From assembly GCF_030546745.1 (NCBI RefSeq), contig NZ_JAUOPD010000005.1, forward strand, positions 62,001 to 126,000: a DNA stretch of 64,000 bases, in the 5' to 3' direction. The position numbers and the translations under genes were made by a program. The notes under the pieces were generated by a model, which was given only the letters and a program-made list of their open reading frames with translations, was not told the origin of the DNA and did no database searches. This document shows positions 36,505 to 45,749 of this stretch, piece by piece (position 1 is the first letter of the stretch; each line of letters begins with the position of its first letter). Origin of the DNA: Thalassotalea sp. 1_MG-2023. GTDB taxonomy: Bacteria > Pseudomonadota > Gammaproteobacteria > Enterobacterales > Alteromonadaceae.

Positions 36505-37785
36505 GTGCGTAAAGACCTCTCTGCTATTTTTACTGTGCTCACAGGTACAGCAGGCGCACAAGTGATAACGTTAGCGTTTACGCCTTTACTTACCCGCATT
36601 TTTTCACCGGAAGCCTTCGGCCATTTGGGTGTATTTTTAGCATTGTTTGCCATTTTAATGCCGATAACAGCGTTAACACTGCCCATGGCAGTTGTGCTTG
36701 CTAAATCAAATAATGAAGCAAAAGCACTGACAAAGCTTTCAATGTATCTAGCCCTGTTAGTGTCTTTAGTATTTACCTTATTTATTGTGATAAACAAACA
36801 ATGGTTAGTTAATGTCTTAAACGCTAAAGGTAATGGCAGTTATTTATACTGGGTGCCTGTTGCCGTGTTATGTGGTGCGTTACTCCAGTTAGGTGAGAAT
36901 TGGACCATAAAATTGTCTCTTTTTAAGTTAAGAGCAAAAGTATCGATTTTACATGCCTTAATTATTAATGCACTAAAGCTAGTAATTGGCTTTTTTATAC
37001 CTCATGCTATTACATTAATTGCGATTGCAATTGTTAACCCGTTACTTAATGGTTTATTACTGGGTGTGCCTATTCGTAACGCGCTGATGCATAATACAGA
37101 AGACGATAAGCATGAGAGGCCTTCTTATCAGCAATTGACAACCAAGTACCGTGATTTTCCATTGTTTCAATCACCCCAAGCATTACTAAATGCTCTTTCG
37201 CAAAGTGGCCCTGTTATCGTGTTAGCCGCTTTCTTCGGCCCTGTGTCTGCCGGGTTTTATACTTTTAGCCGTACTATATTAGCGATACCCATTACCTTAA
37301 TGGGTAAAGCCGTAGGCGATGTATGTTTTGGTAGGTTCTCCAAACAAATTAATCAACAGCAGTTTGACGACGCGAGAAAGTACTTTATTCAAACGACTAG
37401 CTCGCTCGCTGTTGTCGCTCTTCTACCTTTAGGTATTGTGTGGTTTTATGGGCCTGAATTATTCTCTTGGGTATTTGGTGACGCTTGGTATCAAGCTGGC
37501 ATGTATGCTAAATGGTTATCACTATGGACCTATTTTATTTTAATTAATGCACCAAGTTTGAAAATGATCATTGCCTTGAAAAAGCAGAAACGGTCTTTAT
37601 TGGTTAATGTAATTTCAATGCCTATACGCATGTTAGTGTTAATTGCGGGTGCGCTTTATACCAATGATGAATGGCTAGCACTCAAGCTTTTTGTTGTTGC
37701 AAGTATTTTGCATAATGTGGTGATTATCGCATTAGCTTATTATTGTTGTTGCAAAGAGTGCGATAAGATATCAGAAGAGAATTAA
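36505..37785 (+). CDS. Wzx-type polysaccharide flippase
   Basis: Flippases of the MATE/MVF clan move lipid-linked repeat units across the inner membrane. The GTG start follows an AAAAAGGGA ribosome site and gives 426 residues with about 12 membrane segments. The N-terminal TGTAGAQVITLAFTPLLTRIFSPEAFG segment, read in its parts, is typical of the oligosaccharide flippase family. It opens the assembly part of the cluster; asparagine-synthase-like gene follows after four bases. Confidence 0.9.
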   Translation: MRKDLSAIFTVLTGTAGAQVITLAFTPLLTRIFSPEAFGHLGVFLALFAILMPITALTLPMAVVLAKSNNEAKALTKLSMYLALLVSLVFTLFIVINKQWLVNVLNAKGNGSYLYWVPVAVLCGALLQLGENWTIKLSLFKLRAKVSILHALIINALKLVIGFFIPHAITLIAIAIVNPLLNGLLLGVPIRNALMHNTEDDKHERPSYQQLTTKYRDFPLFQSPQALLNALSQSGPVIVLAAFFGPVSAGFYTFSRTILAIPITLMGKAVGDVCFGRFSKQINQQQFDDARKYFIQTTSSLAVVALLPLGIVWFYGPELFSWVFGDAWYQAGMYAKWLSLWTYFILINAPSLKMIIALKKQKRSLLVNVISMPIRMLVLIAGALYTNDEWLALKLFVVASILHNVVIIALAYYCCCKECDKISEEN

Positions 37786-37789
37786 CGGT

Positions 37790-39400
37790 ATGAACCCAAA
37801 GGGATTACAAGCTGACATTAAACGAGTTGACGCTAACATAGATGGTTTATTCGGTAATGTAGAGACGATAGAACAAAAGTTTTATTATATTGGCCAGGCT
37901 TTTGTTGATGAAAAACCATTAACAGCGGCGCAACTCTACAAACAGCTAAAAGCAGCAATAACTTCACAATCAATTTCATCATTATTAGCTCAGCTATCCG
38001 GCTTTTATTCCCTTGTGCTAATTAAAGAGGGGCATGTGTTAGTTGCTTGCGATAAAACCAGAAGTAGACCTTTATTTTACGCGCTTGACGCAGAACATAC
38101 ATTATGCATCTCTGATTCTGTTGCTTTATTAGTCAATAAAGTAGGCGCAGATCAGTTTTCAAAGATATCGGAACAAGAGTTTCAACTGTCAGGTTATGTC
38201 ACTGGTAGTGACACCTTGCTTAAGGATGTATATCAGGTGCAAGCTGGTCATATGCTCTTTGGAAATTATCAAACGGTAGAACAAGCCTGTTACTTTCAGT
38301 TTAAACCTGATAATAACAACTCCGTAATTAGCCAAGCATTACTTTATTCTGAGCTTGATATAGCGATGACGCAAGCAATTGAACAACTGATTACCTACGC
38401 AAATGGACGGCAGTTAGTTGTACCTTTAAGTGGTGGTTATGATTCTCGAGCAATTGCTGTTTATTTAAAAAAATCTGGTTACGAGAATATTGTTACTTTT
38501 ACTTTTGGACGAATGTCGAGTAAAGAAGTGGTGATAAGTAAGCGCATTGCTGATTCACTTGGGTTTCCATGGCATTTTGTAGAATATGACAGTAGATTAT
38601 GGTCGACAATAGAAAAGAGTTCACTGTTTAATGAATACCTTATGTATATTAGCAACTTTGTTTCTGTGCCTAATGTTCAAGTTTACCCCGCAATAAAAGC
38701 AATTTTTGAACAAGGGGTTATTGATAAAGATGCAGTGGTTGTGCCAGGGCATACGGGCGATTTTGTTTCTGGCGGGCACATTCCACACAACTTAATCGGC
38801 AAACTCGCTAAAGATCATGAAGACATGATTATAGAAACGATTAAGTCTCGTCATTTTAAAAATAAGGTGAAGAAAGTAGATTTTGTTCAACTTAACAATA
38901 AACTTAGGTCTCAAGTAAGGCAATATACAGAAAATATGGGGGCTGAAGCCAGCGCCGCATCAGTATTTGAATCTTGGGAGTTTTTTGAACGTCAGGCTAA
39001 GTTTATTGTCAATTCAAATCGCTATTATGACTTCTTTAAGCTAGATTGGTGGATGCCGTTGTGGAATGAATCGGTAATTTCATTTTGGCAAAAAACACCG
39101 GTAGAGCATCGAATAAACTCAAAGCTTTGGCAAAATTTTGTCGAAGATAAATATAGTGAAATTTCAGGTGATGATATCAGGTATGGCAATGTAGCTGATC
39201 AATATTCGCCAAAATTAAGGCGCTTAAGAACCATATTAGATTACTTTACTGATGAAAATGGGCTTTACGCGTTAGTTCCTTTTTATCGTTGGCTACTTCG
39301 TAAGCTAAAGTACCCCTATGCTAACGGCACTTTATTTTCGTATTTAGCCATGAAAGTACTGAAAATACAGAAACACAAGTTAAAAACAAAAGCACATTAG
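37790..39400 (+). CDS. Asparagine-synthase-like amidotransferase lacking the N-terminal Cys
   Basis: The 536-residue protein has a glutaminase-type N-terminal fold remnant (about 1-180, SGFYSLVLIKEGHVLVACDKT) and an ATP-pyrophosphatase domain with the PP-loop SGGYDS at 214-219, followed by a DYDSRLW-like region and GHTGDFVSGG. True AsnB proteins begin with Met-Cys-Gly; here the start is MNPKG, so the glutamine-hydrolysing Cys is missing. It may use free ammonia or another nucleophile to amidate a sugar acid, or make another acyl adenylate product. Such genes recur in surface-polysaccharide loci. Confidence 0.8.
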   Translation: MNPKGLQADIKRVDANIDGLFGNVETIEQKFYYIGQAFVDEKPLTAAQLYKQLKAAITSQSISSLLAQLSGFYSLVLIKEGHVLVACDKTRSRPLFYALDAEHTLCISDSVALLVNKVGADQFSKISEQEFQLSGYVTGSDTLLKDVYQVQAGHMLFGNYQTVEQACYFQFKPDNNNSVISQALLYSELDIAMTQAIEQLITYANGRQLVVPLSGGYDSRAIAVYLKKSGYENIVTFTFGRMSSKEVVISKRIADSLGFPWHFVEYDSRLWSTIEKSSLFNEYLMYISNFVSVPNVQVYPAIKAIFEQGVIDKDAVVVPGHTGDFVSGGHIPHNLIGKLAKDHEDMIIETIKSRHFKNKVKKVDFVQLNNKLRSQVRQYTENMGAEASAASVFESWEFFERQAKFIVNSNRYYDFFKLDWWMPLWNESVISFWQKTPVEHRINSKLWQNFVEDKYSEISGDDIRYGNVADQYSPKLRRLRTILDYFTDENGLYALVPFYRWLLRKLKYPYANGTLFSYLAMKVLKIQKHKLKTKAH

Positions 39401-39473
39401 GACTAATACCATGTTGAATATTAGGTTAAAGAGTGAACGGTGCTGAATTGACTACTTATCTTTGAAGTTAAAA

Positions 39474-41204
39474 CTATATTTCATAGCCAAATTTATTCAT
39501 TTGTTTTTGTAATTCAGAAGCAAAAGGCAATAAATGTTTTTGATAATGTTTCCATCTATATTTAGCATTTGCGTATAGAGCTTGTGTAACCTGTTTGTTT
39601 GATGATGTTGTGATAATTTGTGTTTGCGCGTGTTTATGAAAATTGTCATATCTTTCATTGTTATCTATATTCAAATATTTAAATATTTTGTTTACTTCTT
39701 CAGTAAAGTTATCAATTAAATCTTCGTATTTTACAAAATACACGGTTGGTTTTAAGTTTTCTTGATAGCTTTCAAATAAGGTAAATATTTGCCGATACCT
39801 TCGAACACAAGAGCGTAAAGTAGTAAGGTGTGAGTTTTCAATATTAATTGAAAAATTTTGTTGTAAATTACTTAAACAAACATCTAACGGGTGGCGTATT
39901 GAAAAAATAATTTTTGCCTCTGGGAACAGCGTTAAAATTAGCGGTAAATGAACGGTATTATGAGGCAATTTATCTATTACAAGTGTTTCATCATTTATTT
40001 TCAAATTTAATGTTTCAACAAAGTCATAATAGACATTACGTAGAAAATTAATTTCACTATCTTTTAGAGTTAGTAAATCGTTTGGGTAAGTTTTATTCAG
40101 TTTTTTGAAGGCACATATAGTCGTGAAAAGTGTTGCTGTTTCACTAAGTGTTACCGCATTTTTTTGTGTATCTATAACACTATCTAATAGTGTAGTTCCA
40201 GAACGAGGAAAGCCAACCATAAAAATAGGGGTATATTTTGGCACTTTTTGGCATGTTTTAGGTAAAGAGGTTAAGTTTAATTTTTCATAGACCGCTGCAT
40301 AGTCGGTAACCTTTTTGTTTTTATAGATTTTTTCTTTTAATGCTCCTAAGGTTGAAAAGTCTTGAAATGCGTCATCATAAAGCTTTAACTTATCAAAGGC
40401 ATTCCCGCGTAAGCTATAGAGTTTTTTGAGTTTTTTAGGACAAGTTGTTGTACTTATTACTGTATCCGTTATTAAATTGGTTACTTTCTCATATTCTTTT
40501 TGTCCATACCAATAAACAGCTTCTGGATATTTCATCCAGTTTTTTGAGCCTAAATGTGACTGGGCTTTTTGTAACAATAGGTATGCATCATCTTCAGCAC
40601 CAACAAAGTTTAGTGATTCAATGGCTTCTTCAATATATTTATCGTCAATTTGTTTAAAATGATTAGATAAGTGTTTTGTACGTGAAACAACTAATTCTTT
40701 ATCGCGTTGACTTCTTGCGATTAATATTAATTGATATTGGGCATGTGAAAAGTATGCGCTCCATTTGATCAGGTTGTTTGCTAATAACTCTGACTCTTTA
40801 AAGCGTTTAGTTTCTTGGTAAAGCTCGCACAAAATTAATTGATTATGTGCATTATTGACTGAACTATCTAGCTTAACACTTTGTTCTAAAAAAGAAATAG
40901 CTTCGTCTTGTGTCGCTTCTCCTGAGAAAGTTAAGTCTCTTAAAACACAGCCTATATACCCTAAAACTATGACTTTCTGTTCTTTAGTGAGTTCTAATTG
41001 GTTTAATTTGTATAAGGTTTGTAGTAGTTGTTTATTTTTTTTTAATTCAGATAAAGCATTTGCTTCTAACATGAGACTTCGATATGAACGAAGCGAAATT
41101 GAGTCATTAAGCTTTTTTAATGAGGTAACCGCTTGGCTAAATTTTTTTGTCTTAATAGCTGTACTAGCTTTCGTTAAAATCTTATCTATTTTGTCTTGTT
41201 TCAT
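39474..41204 (-). CDS. TPR-containing sulfotransferase
   Basis: This is predicted to transfer sulfate from PAPS to a glycan or protein. The 576-residue protein has a helical TPR-like N-terminal part (about 1-300) and a sulfotransferase domain with the 5'-phosphosulfate loop GFPRSGTTLL at 331-340 and a 3'-phosphate site (IIFSIRHPLDVCLSNL, about 432-447). It lies on the opposite strand within the polysaccharide cluster, converging with the asparagine-synthase-like gene. No signal peptide is seen, so it acts in the cytoplasm, probably on nucleotide-linked or lipid-linked sugars. Confidence 0.85.
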   Translation of the reverse strand: MKQDKIDKILTKASTAIKTKKFSQAVTSLKKLNDSISLRSYRSLMLEANALSELKKNKQLLQTLYKLNQLELTKEQKVIVLGYIGCVLRDLTFSGEATQDEAISFLEQSVKLDSSVNNAHNQLILCELYQETKRFKESELLANNLIKWSAYFSHAQYQLILIARSQRDKELVVSRTKHLSNHFKQIDDKYIEEAIESLNFVGAEDDAYLLLQKAQSHLGSKNWMKYPEAVYWYGQKEYEKVTNLITDTVISTTTCPKKLKKLYSLRGNAFDKLKLYDDAFQDFSTLGALKEKIYKNKKVTDYAAVYEKLNLTSLPKTCQKVPKYTPIFMVGFPRSGTTLLDSVIDTQKNAVTLSETATLFTTICAFKKLNKTYPNDLLTLKDSEINFLRNVYYDFVETLNLKINDETLVIDKLPHNTVHLPLILTLFPEAKIIFSIRHPLDVCLSNLQQNFSINIENSHLTTLRSCVRRYRQIFTLFESYQENLKPTVYFVKYEDLIDNFTEEVNKIFKYLNIDNNERYDNFHKHAQTQIITTSSNKQVTQALYANAKYRWKHYQKHLLPFASELQKQMNKFGYEI

Positions 41205-41489
41205 TATTCAATTGTTGAAGAACTAAATGTTTAATCTGGTTAAATATATTAGGCGACCTTAGCATTAAACAAAGTAATAAGCGAATTGTCTTTATAAATG
41301 TTAATTACCTTAAGTTTCATCGTTTTTTATTGTTCTAAATAAAATAATAGCGCTTGTATTGGATTTTGATTGTTTAATCACGAAATTAAAAGTTTCAAAT
41401 TGTTATCTTATCTAGCTGTTTATCTTGTGATCGGGTAGAATTTGCAGCCCGTTTAGTTGTTACTTTATGTTGAGCATAGAACTCAAGTT

Positions 41490-42557
41490 ATGAAATCTGT
41501 TTTACGCAAACTCTTATCGCCATCGTTAGTTTCGTCATTAAAAAGTGTGGTAGAAAGAGTAGACAAAAAAATTATCCCTTTCTTTGCTAGTAATAGTTTT
41601 CTAAGCTCTTTTTACTATTGTTTTTTTAGCACTAAGTTTCGACGTGAACATCAATCTGTATTAAAAGGTAGGTTAGCCTATAAGGCATCTCTTGATGCTA
41701 TTAATCATTCAAGTGTACTGCTAAGACGCAATACTCATCGCTTAGAAAAAGGCCTTATCATGCAGCCAAGGCGAGAAATATTTGCTGAGGCTTATATTGA
41801 AGAAACTGTAGAGTGCTTTCGTAAATGTATTGCATCTTCATCAATCTGCTCAGATGAACTAAAGTGGGCGCAAGATGTATTAGTTAGTTATTTTGCTATT
41901 GTTGGTGATAGCGATATTATAAATAATGCAAAAGCGCGTTTTGAAACATTAACATTGAAGTCATTTGAGTGTGCTTCTGAGTCTTTACCATATCAGCATC
42001 AAGCTAGAGTTCAAGCTGAAGTTTCCTCCGATCAATTATTGGCCTTGTTTCAACAGCGGCGCTCTGTCAGGTGGTACGAACAAAAGCCTGTTGAATTAGA
42101 ACTGATAAAACAGGCGATCGAAATGGCATCACAAGCTCCAAGTGCATGCAATCGGCAGCCTTTCCAATTTTATACCATTACCGATATGAATAAAGCATCT
42201 GATGTTGCATCTATTGCTATGGGGACCACAGGATTTTCAGATAATATTCCTGCATTGATCGTTGTTATGGGAGATTTATCTGCATATCCAGCAGAAAGAG
42301 ATCGACATGTTATCTATATCGATGGTGGACTAGCATCAATGCAGTTGATGTTGGCATTTGAAACATTGGGTCTATCTTCATGTCCTATTAATTGGCCCGA
42401 CATTGAAATTTGTGAACGGAAAATTGCTAAAAAATTAGCGCTCGACAAACACTTGCGGCCTATCATGTTAATGTCAGTCGGTTATGGGCAATCAACTGGG
42501 AAAATCCCTTATTCTCAGAAGAAAAGTGCGGAAATATTATTAAAGGAAGTTAACTAA
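41490..42557 (+). CDS. Nitroreductase-family protein of the polysaccharide cluster
   Basis: The C-terminal half (about 190-350) matches the FMN-binding nitroreductase fold: RRSVRWYEQKPVELELIKQAI, ASQAPSACNRQPFQFY and a later SCPINWPDIE. The N-terminal half (about 1-185) is a helical region without a known match. From the ATG at 41490 the protein has 355 residues; an in-frame TTG at 41457 is the alternative. It abuts the pyruvyl transferase gene with no gap. Nitroreductase-like proteins often neighbour pyruvyl transferases in exopolysaccharide loci; a substrate is unknown. Confidence 0.8.
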   Translation: MKSVLRKLLSPSLVSSLKSVVERVDKKIIPFFASNSFLSSFYYCFFSTKFRREHQSVLKGRLAYKASLDAINHSSVLLRRNTHRLEKGLIMQPRREIFAEAYIEETVECFRKCIASSSICSDELKWAQDVLVSYFAIVGDSDIINNAKARFETLTLKSFECASESLPYQHQARVQAEVSSDQLLALFQQRRSVRWYEQKPVELELIKQAIEMASQAPSACNRQPFQFYTITDMNKASDVASIAMGTTGFSDNIPALIVVMGDLSAYPAERDRHVIYIDGGLASMQLMLAFETLGLSSCPINWPDIEICERKIAKKLALDKHLRPIMLMSVGYGQSTGKIPYSQKKSAEILLKEVN

Positions 42558-43709
42558 ATGTTTATTGAAATTAAAGGCGTTCAATTTGTTAATAAAGGGG
42601 CTGAACTAATGTTAGCTTCAGTGGTTGAGCGAGTAAAACAATACTGGCCGGAAGCTGAAATTGTGTTAGAGGGGAATCCTTTTTCCCCATACAAAAGTAG
42701 GGCGATGTTAGGCGCTTTTCAAAAGTTATCTTTACGAAAAAATGTTTTGGATTTGAATTTTATTGCTTATTATTTACCAAATTTTATTCGAAATTATTTG
42801 AAAAAATGGGGGGTCGTTACCGAAGCTGATATCGACGTAGTATTAGATGCTGCAGGCTTTGCTTATGGTGATCAGTGGGGGGCATTAAAGATAAAGCACC
42901 TTGGTGGTGAACTAAAACGATATAAAAAGAATGGTTGTAAATATATATTTTTACCTCAAGCGCTCGGGCCATTCACTCGTAGCGAGGATATTAAAGTATT
43001 AAAAAATCATTTACCTAAAGCTGCATTGATATGTGCTCGTGAACAACAATCTTATGACAATATTCGTGATATTATTGGTGATGCAAGTAATTTAATACAA
43101 TACCCAGATTTTACTAATGCCGTAAAAGGTGTAGTACCAGATTATTGGCAAGATGGTGACACTAAAGTCTGCTTTATTCCAAATAGTAATATGATTGGGG
43201 ATAAAAATCAGAACGAAAGTTGGAAAAAAAATTACCTTGATATCATGAAGTTATTAATGGAAAAAACCCAAGAACTTGGTTTAGTGCCTGTACTATTAAA
43301 TCATGAAGGTGATGGTGATAGGGATATTTGTGAGAAATTGAATAGTTTTTTTGATAATAAATTAGAGGTTATTGAAGAAAGTGATCCTCTCAAAGTGAAG
43401 GGGATTATCGGTGCTTCTAAAGCAATAGTATGCTCACGTTTTCATGGCTGTGTAAGTGCGCTTTCTCAAAGTATTCCTAACTTAGGCACAAGCTGGAGTC
43501 ATAAATATGAGCAGCTTTTTAACGAGTACATAGTACCTGAGCTATTAATCAATCCCAATAGCTCAAAAGATGATTTAGAGCGATTATTAGATGATGTTAT
43601 TAATAATAACACGGAGTATTTGGCTAACATTAATAGTTCTGCTAAAAAATTTAAAGCTATCACTGAAGATATGTGGCTGACAGTTTGCAGTAAGATCAAG
43701 GAGAGATAA
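42558..43709 (+). CDS. Polysaccharide pyruvyl transferase family protein
   Basis: Members of this family add pyruvate ketals to glycan sugars using phosphoenolpyruvate. The 383-residue protein begins MFIEIKGVQFVNKGAELML, shows the family-typical FLPQALGPFTR, CAREQQSYDNI and SRFHGCVSALSQSIPN motifs, and has no membrane segment. It follows the nitroreductase gene directly and precedes wzz by three bases, so it is probably co-transcribed with both. Confidence 0.9.
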   Translation: MFIEIKGVQFVNKGAELMLASVVERVKQYWPEAEIVLEGNPFSPYKSRAMLGAFQKLSLRKNVLDLNFIAYYLPNFIRNYLKKWGVVTEADIDVVLDAAGFAYGDQWGALKIKHLGGELKRYKKNGCKYIFLPQALGPFTRSEDIKVLKNHLPKAALICAREQQSYDNIRDIIGDASNLIQYPDFTNAVKGVVPDYWQDGDTKVCFIPNSNMIGDKNQNESWKKNYLDIMKLLMEKTQELGLVPVLLNHEGDGDRDICEKLNSFFDNKLEVIEESDPLKVKGIIGASKAIVCSRFHGCVSALSQSIPNLGTSWSHKYEQLFNEYIVPELLINPNSSKDDLERLLDDVINNNTEYLANINSSAKKFKAITEDMWLTVCSKIKER

Positions 43710-43712
43710 CAA

Positions 43713-44633
43713 TTGGCAACACAAAATAATAAACAAGACATAACTTTTGCTGAATTATTCTCGGGAATTTACCATGGTAAATTCATCATTATTTTAGGCA
43801 CACTCGCTTCTGCAATCCTCGCCGTTGTTGTGTCTTTATCGTTACCTAATCAATACCGTTCTTCTGCGACACTTATTGTTAATGTTGATTCAAATAGTAA
43901 ATTGGCTAGCTTAGCTGGCGGGTTAGGCGGCTTAGCTAATATTGCAGGGATAAATATCGGTAATAGTTCAGATAACTCTAACCCTATTGTTGCAAGGGAG
44001 CTTATCAGTTCACAGGGGTTTATCTTGAATTTTGTAGATAAACACTTAATGTTAGTCCCAATGATGGCAAGTAAAGGTTGGAAAGTAGATTCCAATGAAT
44101 TAATTAATGATGAAGATATTTATGACTCATCTTTAAATGAATGGAAAATTGACGAAAACTCAAATCCATTGTTACGTCCAAGAAAGGAAGACGTAGTTAA
44201 AAGATTTAAGGAAATTGTTCGCTTAAGTGAAGACTCAAAAACTGGGGTGTTAACATTAAGTGTGGAATTTTATTCGCCATATTTAGCTCAAGAATGGTTA
44301 GAACTGTTGATTGCTGAAGTTAATAACACAATCAGAGAGTATGATATTGGTCAAACATCTAAGAATATTGAATACTTAAGTTCACTCATTGAAGAAACAA
44401 ATAACTCAAATTTACATCAAGTATTTTATTCCTTAATTGAAGAACAAACGAAAAAATTAATGCTTAGTAAAGCTCGCATTGATTATGTATTTAGAACAAT
44501 TGACCCTCCTAGTGTTCCTGAAAAGAAGTCTAAACCGGCCAGAGCTGTTATTTGTGTATTAGTTACCATTGCAGGAAGCATCATTTTTACCATTATTGCT
44601 CTTGTACGTTATTTTGCTAACTATAATAAATAG
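43713..44633 (+). CDS. Wzz-type polysaccharide chain-length determinant
   Basis: Wzz proteins set polymer length with Wzy. The 306-residue protein has membrane segments near the N-terminus (about 24-45) and C-terminus (about 279-300) that flank a periplasmic helical domain (SLSLPNQYRSSATLIVN through IEEQTKKLMLSKARIDYVF), and the Pro-rich DPPSVPEKKSKPAR segment before the second helix. No tyrosine-kinase domain is attached. The TTG start follows a GGAGAG site. It is the length regulator of the cluster. Confidence 0.92.
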   Translation: MATQNNKQDITFAELFSGIYHGKFIIILGTLASAILAVVVSLSLPNQYRSSATLIVNVDSNSKLASLAGGLGGLANIAGINIGNSSDNSNPIVARELISSQGFILNFVDKHLMLVPMMASKGWKVDSNELINDEDIYDSSLNEWKIDENSNPLLRPRKEDVVKRFKEIVRLSEDSKTGVLTLSVEFYSPYLAQEWLELLIAEVNNTIREYDIGQTSKNIEYLSSLIEETNNSNLHQVFYSLIEEQTKKLMLSKARIDYVFRTIDPPSVPEKKSKPARAVICVLVTIAGSIIFTIIALVRYFANYNK

Positions 44634-44660
44634 ATAGCTTACTAAGTTATATATTCGTCT

Positions 44661-45749
44661 ATGAAACTTGCTTTTATATCACCTGGCTCTGTGAATCATA
44701 CTGTTAAGTGGGTCAATTCCTTAAGTGAAAAAGGGATCGATGTTACTTTGATTACGCAACATAGAGTGGAAAGTAGACTTCGTCCAAGTGTTACAGTTAA
44801 ATATTTACCTTTTTCAGGCACTTTAGGTTACTTTTTAAACGCTATACTTTTGCGTCGCATGATAAGTAAGCTGCAACCTGATGTGGTAAATGTACACTAT
44901 GCAACTGGGTATGGCACTTTAGCCATGTTATCTGGAATTTCACCGTATATTTTATCAGTGTGGGGGAGTGATGTTTATGAATATCCGTACCTTTCCTCTT
45001 TTAAAGGATGGTTAACGAGGAAGTCCTTATTGAGTGCTGATCAAATTGCCTCAACAAGCCATGATATGGCTAGACAAGTTTTGAAGTTAGTAGAAGACTA
45101 TCCTAAAGATATTGCAATTACGCCATTCGGAGTTGATTTATCAAAGTTTTATTCTACGAGAGATCCTTTTTCTAGCGCTGAAATAACGATAGGTATTGTT
45201 AAAACGCTAGAACATAAATATGGCATTGATCTTTTAATTGAAGCATTTTCATCTTTAGAAAAGTACTTTTGTTATCGAAATATACCCATAACACTTAAAT
45301 TAATGATTGTTGGAGGGGGAGAGTTAAAAGAGGTATTAAGTGCACAAGTTGATAAGCTGTTAATTGATTCTCAGGTAGAGTTTGTAGGGAAAGTACCAAA
45401 TGACTCTGTTCCAAAATATATTAATGAGATGGATATTTTTGTTGTGCCTAGCCGTATAGAAAGTTTTGGTGTATCGGCTGTTGAAGCTCTTGCTTGTGAA
45501 CGCGTATGTATTGTAGCGGATACAGGGGGGCTGCCTGAAGTTATTACAGATGGAGAAACGGGGTTAGTTGTAAAGCCGGAATCTAGTGAAGAAATTTCCA
45601 ATGCTCTAATTGTCCTGATAGAAGATATTGAGAAAAGCAAGTCTTTTGGTAAGGCTGGAAGAAAGGATGTATTAAACAGGTTTAGTGAAGTTTCGACTGT
45701 TGAAACTATGATTTCACTATATCAAGACTTTAGCGAAAACCATGCATAA
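44661..45749 (+). CDS. Glycosyltransferase family 4 protein
   Basis: A GT-B glycosyltransferase of 362 residues. The N-terminal domain begins MKLAFISPGSVNHTVKWVNSL; the C-terminal donor domain has FGVDLSKFY, LMIVGGGEL and the GT4 E-x7-E motif around PSRIESFGVSAVEALACE. It probably adds one sugar to the repeat unit from a nucleotide donor. It overlaps the polymerase-like gene by eight bases. Confidence 0.9.
   Translation: MKLAFISPGSVNHTVKWVNSLSEKGIDVTLITQHRVESRLRPSVTVKYLPFSGTLGYFLNAILLRRMISKLQPDVVNVHYATGYGTLAMLSGISPYILSVWGSDVYEYPYLSSFKGWLTRKSLLSADQIASTSHDMARQVLKLVEDYPKDIAITPFGVDLSKFYSTRDPFSSAEITIGIVKTLEHKYGIDLLIEAFSSLEKYFCYRNIPITLKLMIVGGGELKEVLSAQVDKLLIDSQVEFVGKVPNDSVPKYINEMDIFVVPSRIESFGVSAVEALACERVCIVADTGGLPEVITDGETGLVVKPESSEEISNALIVLIEDIEKSKSFGKAGRKDVLNRFSEVSTVETMISLYQDFSENHA

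Noticed and set aside
40105-40290. Forward-strand frame within the sulfotransferase gene
   Set aside because: It is the complement of the conserved PAPS-binding region and has no independent evidence.
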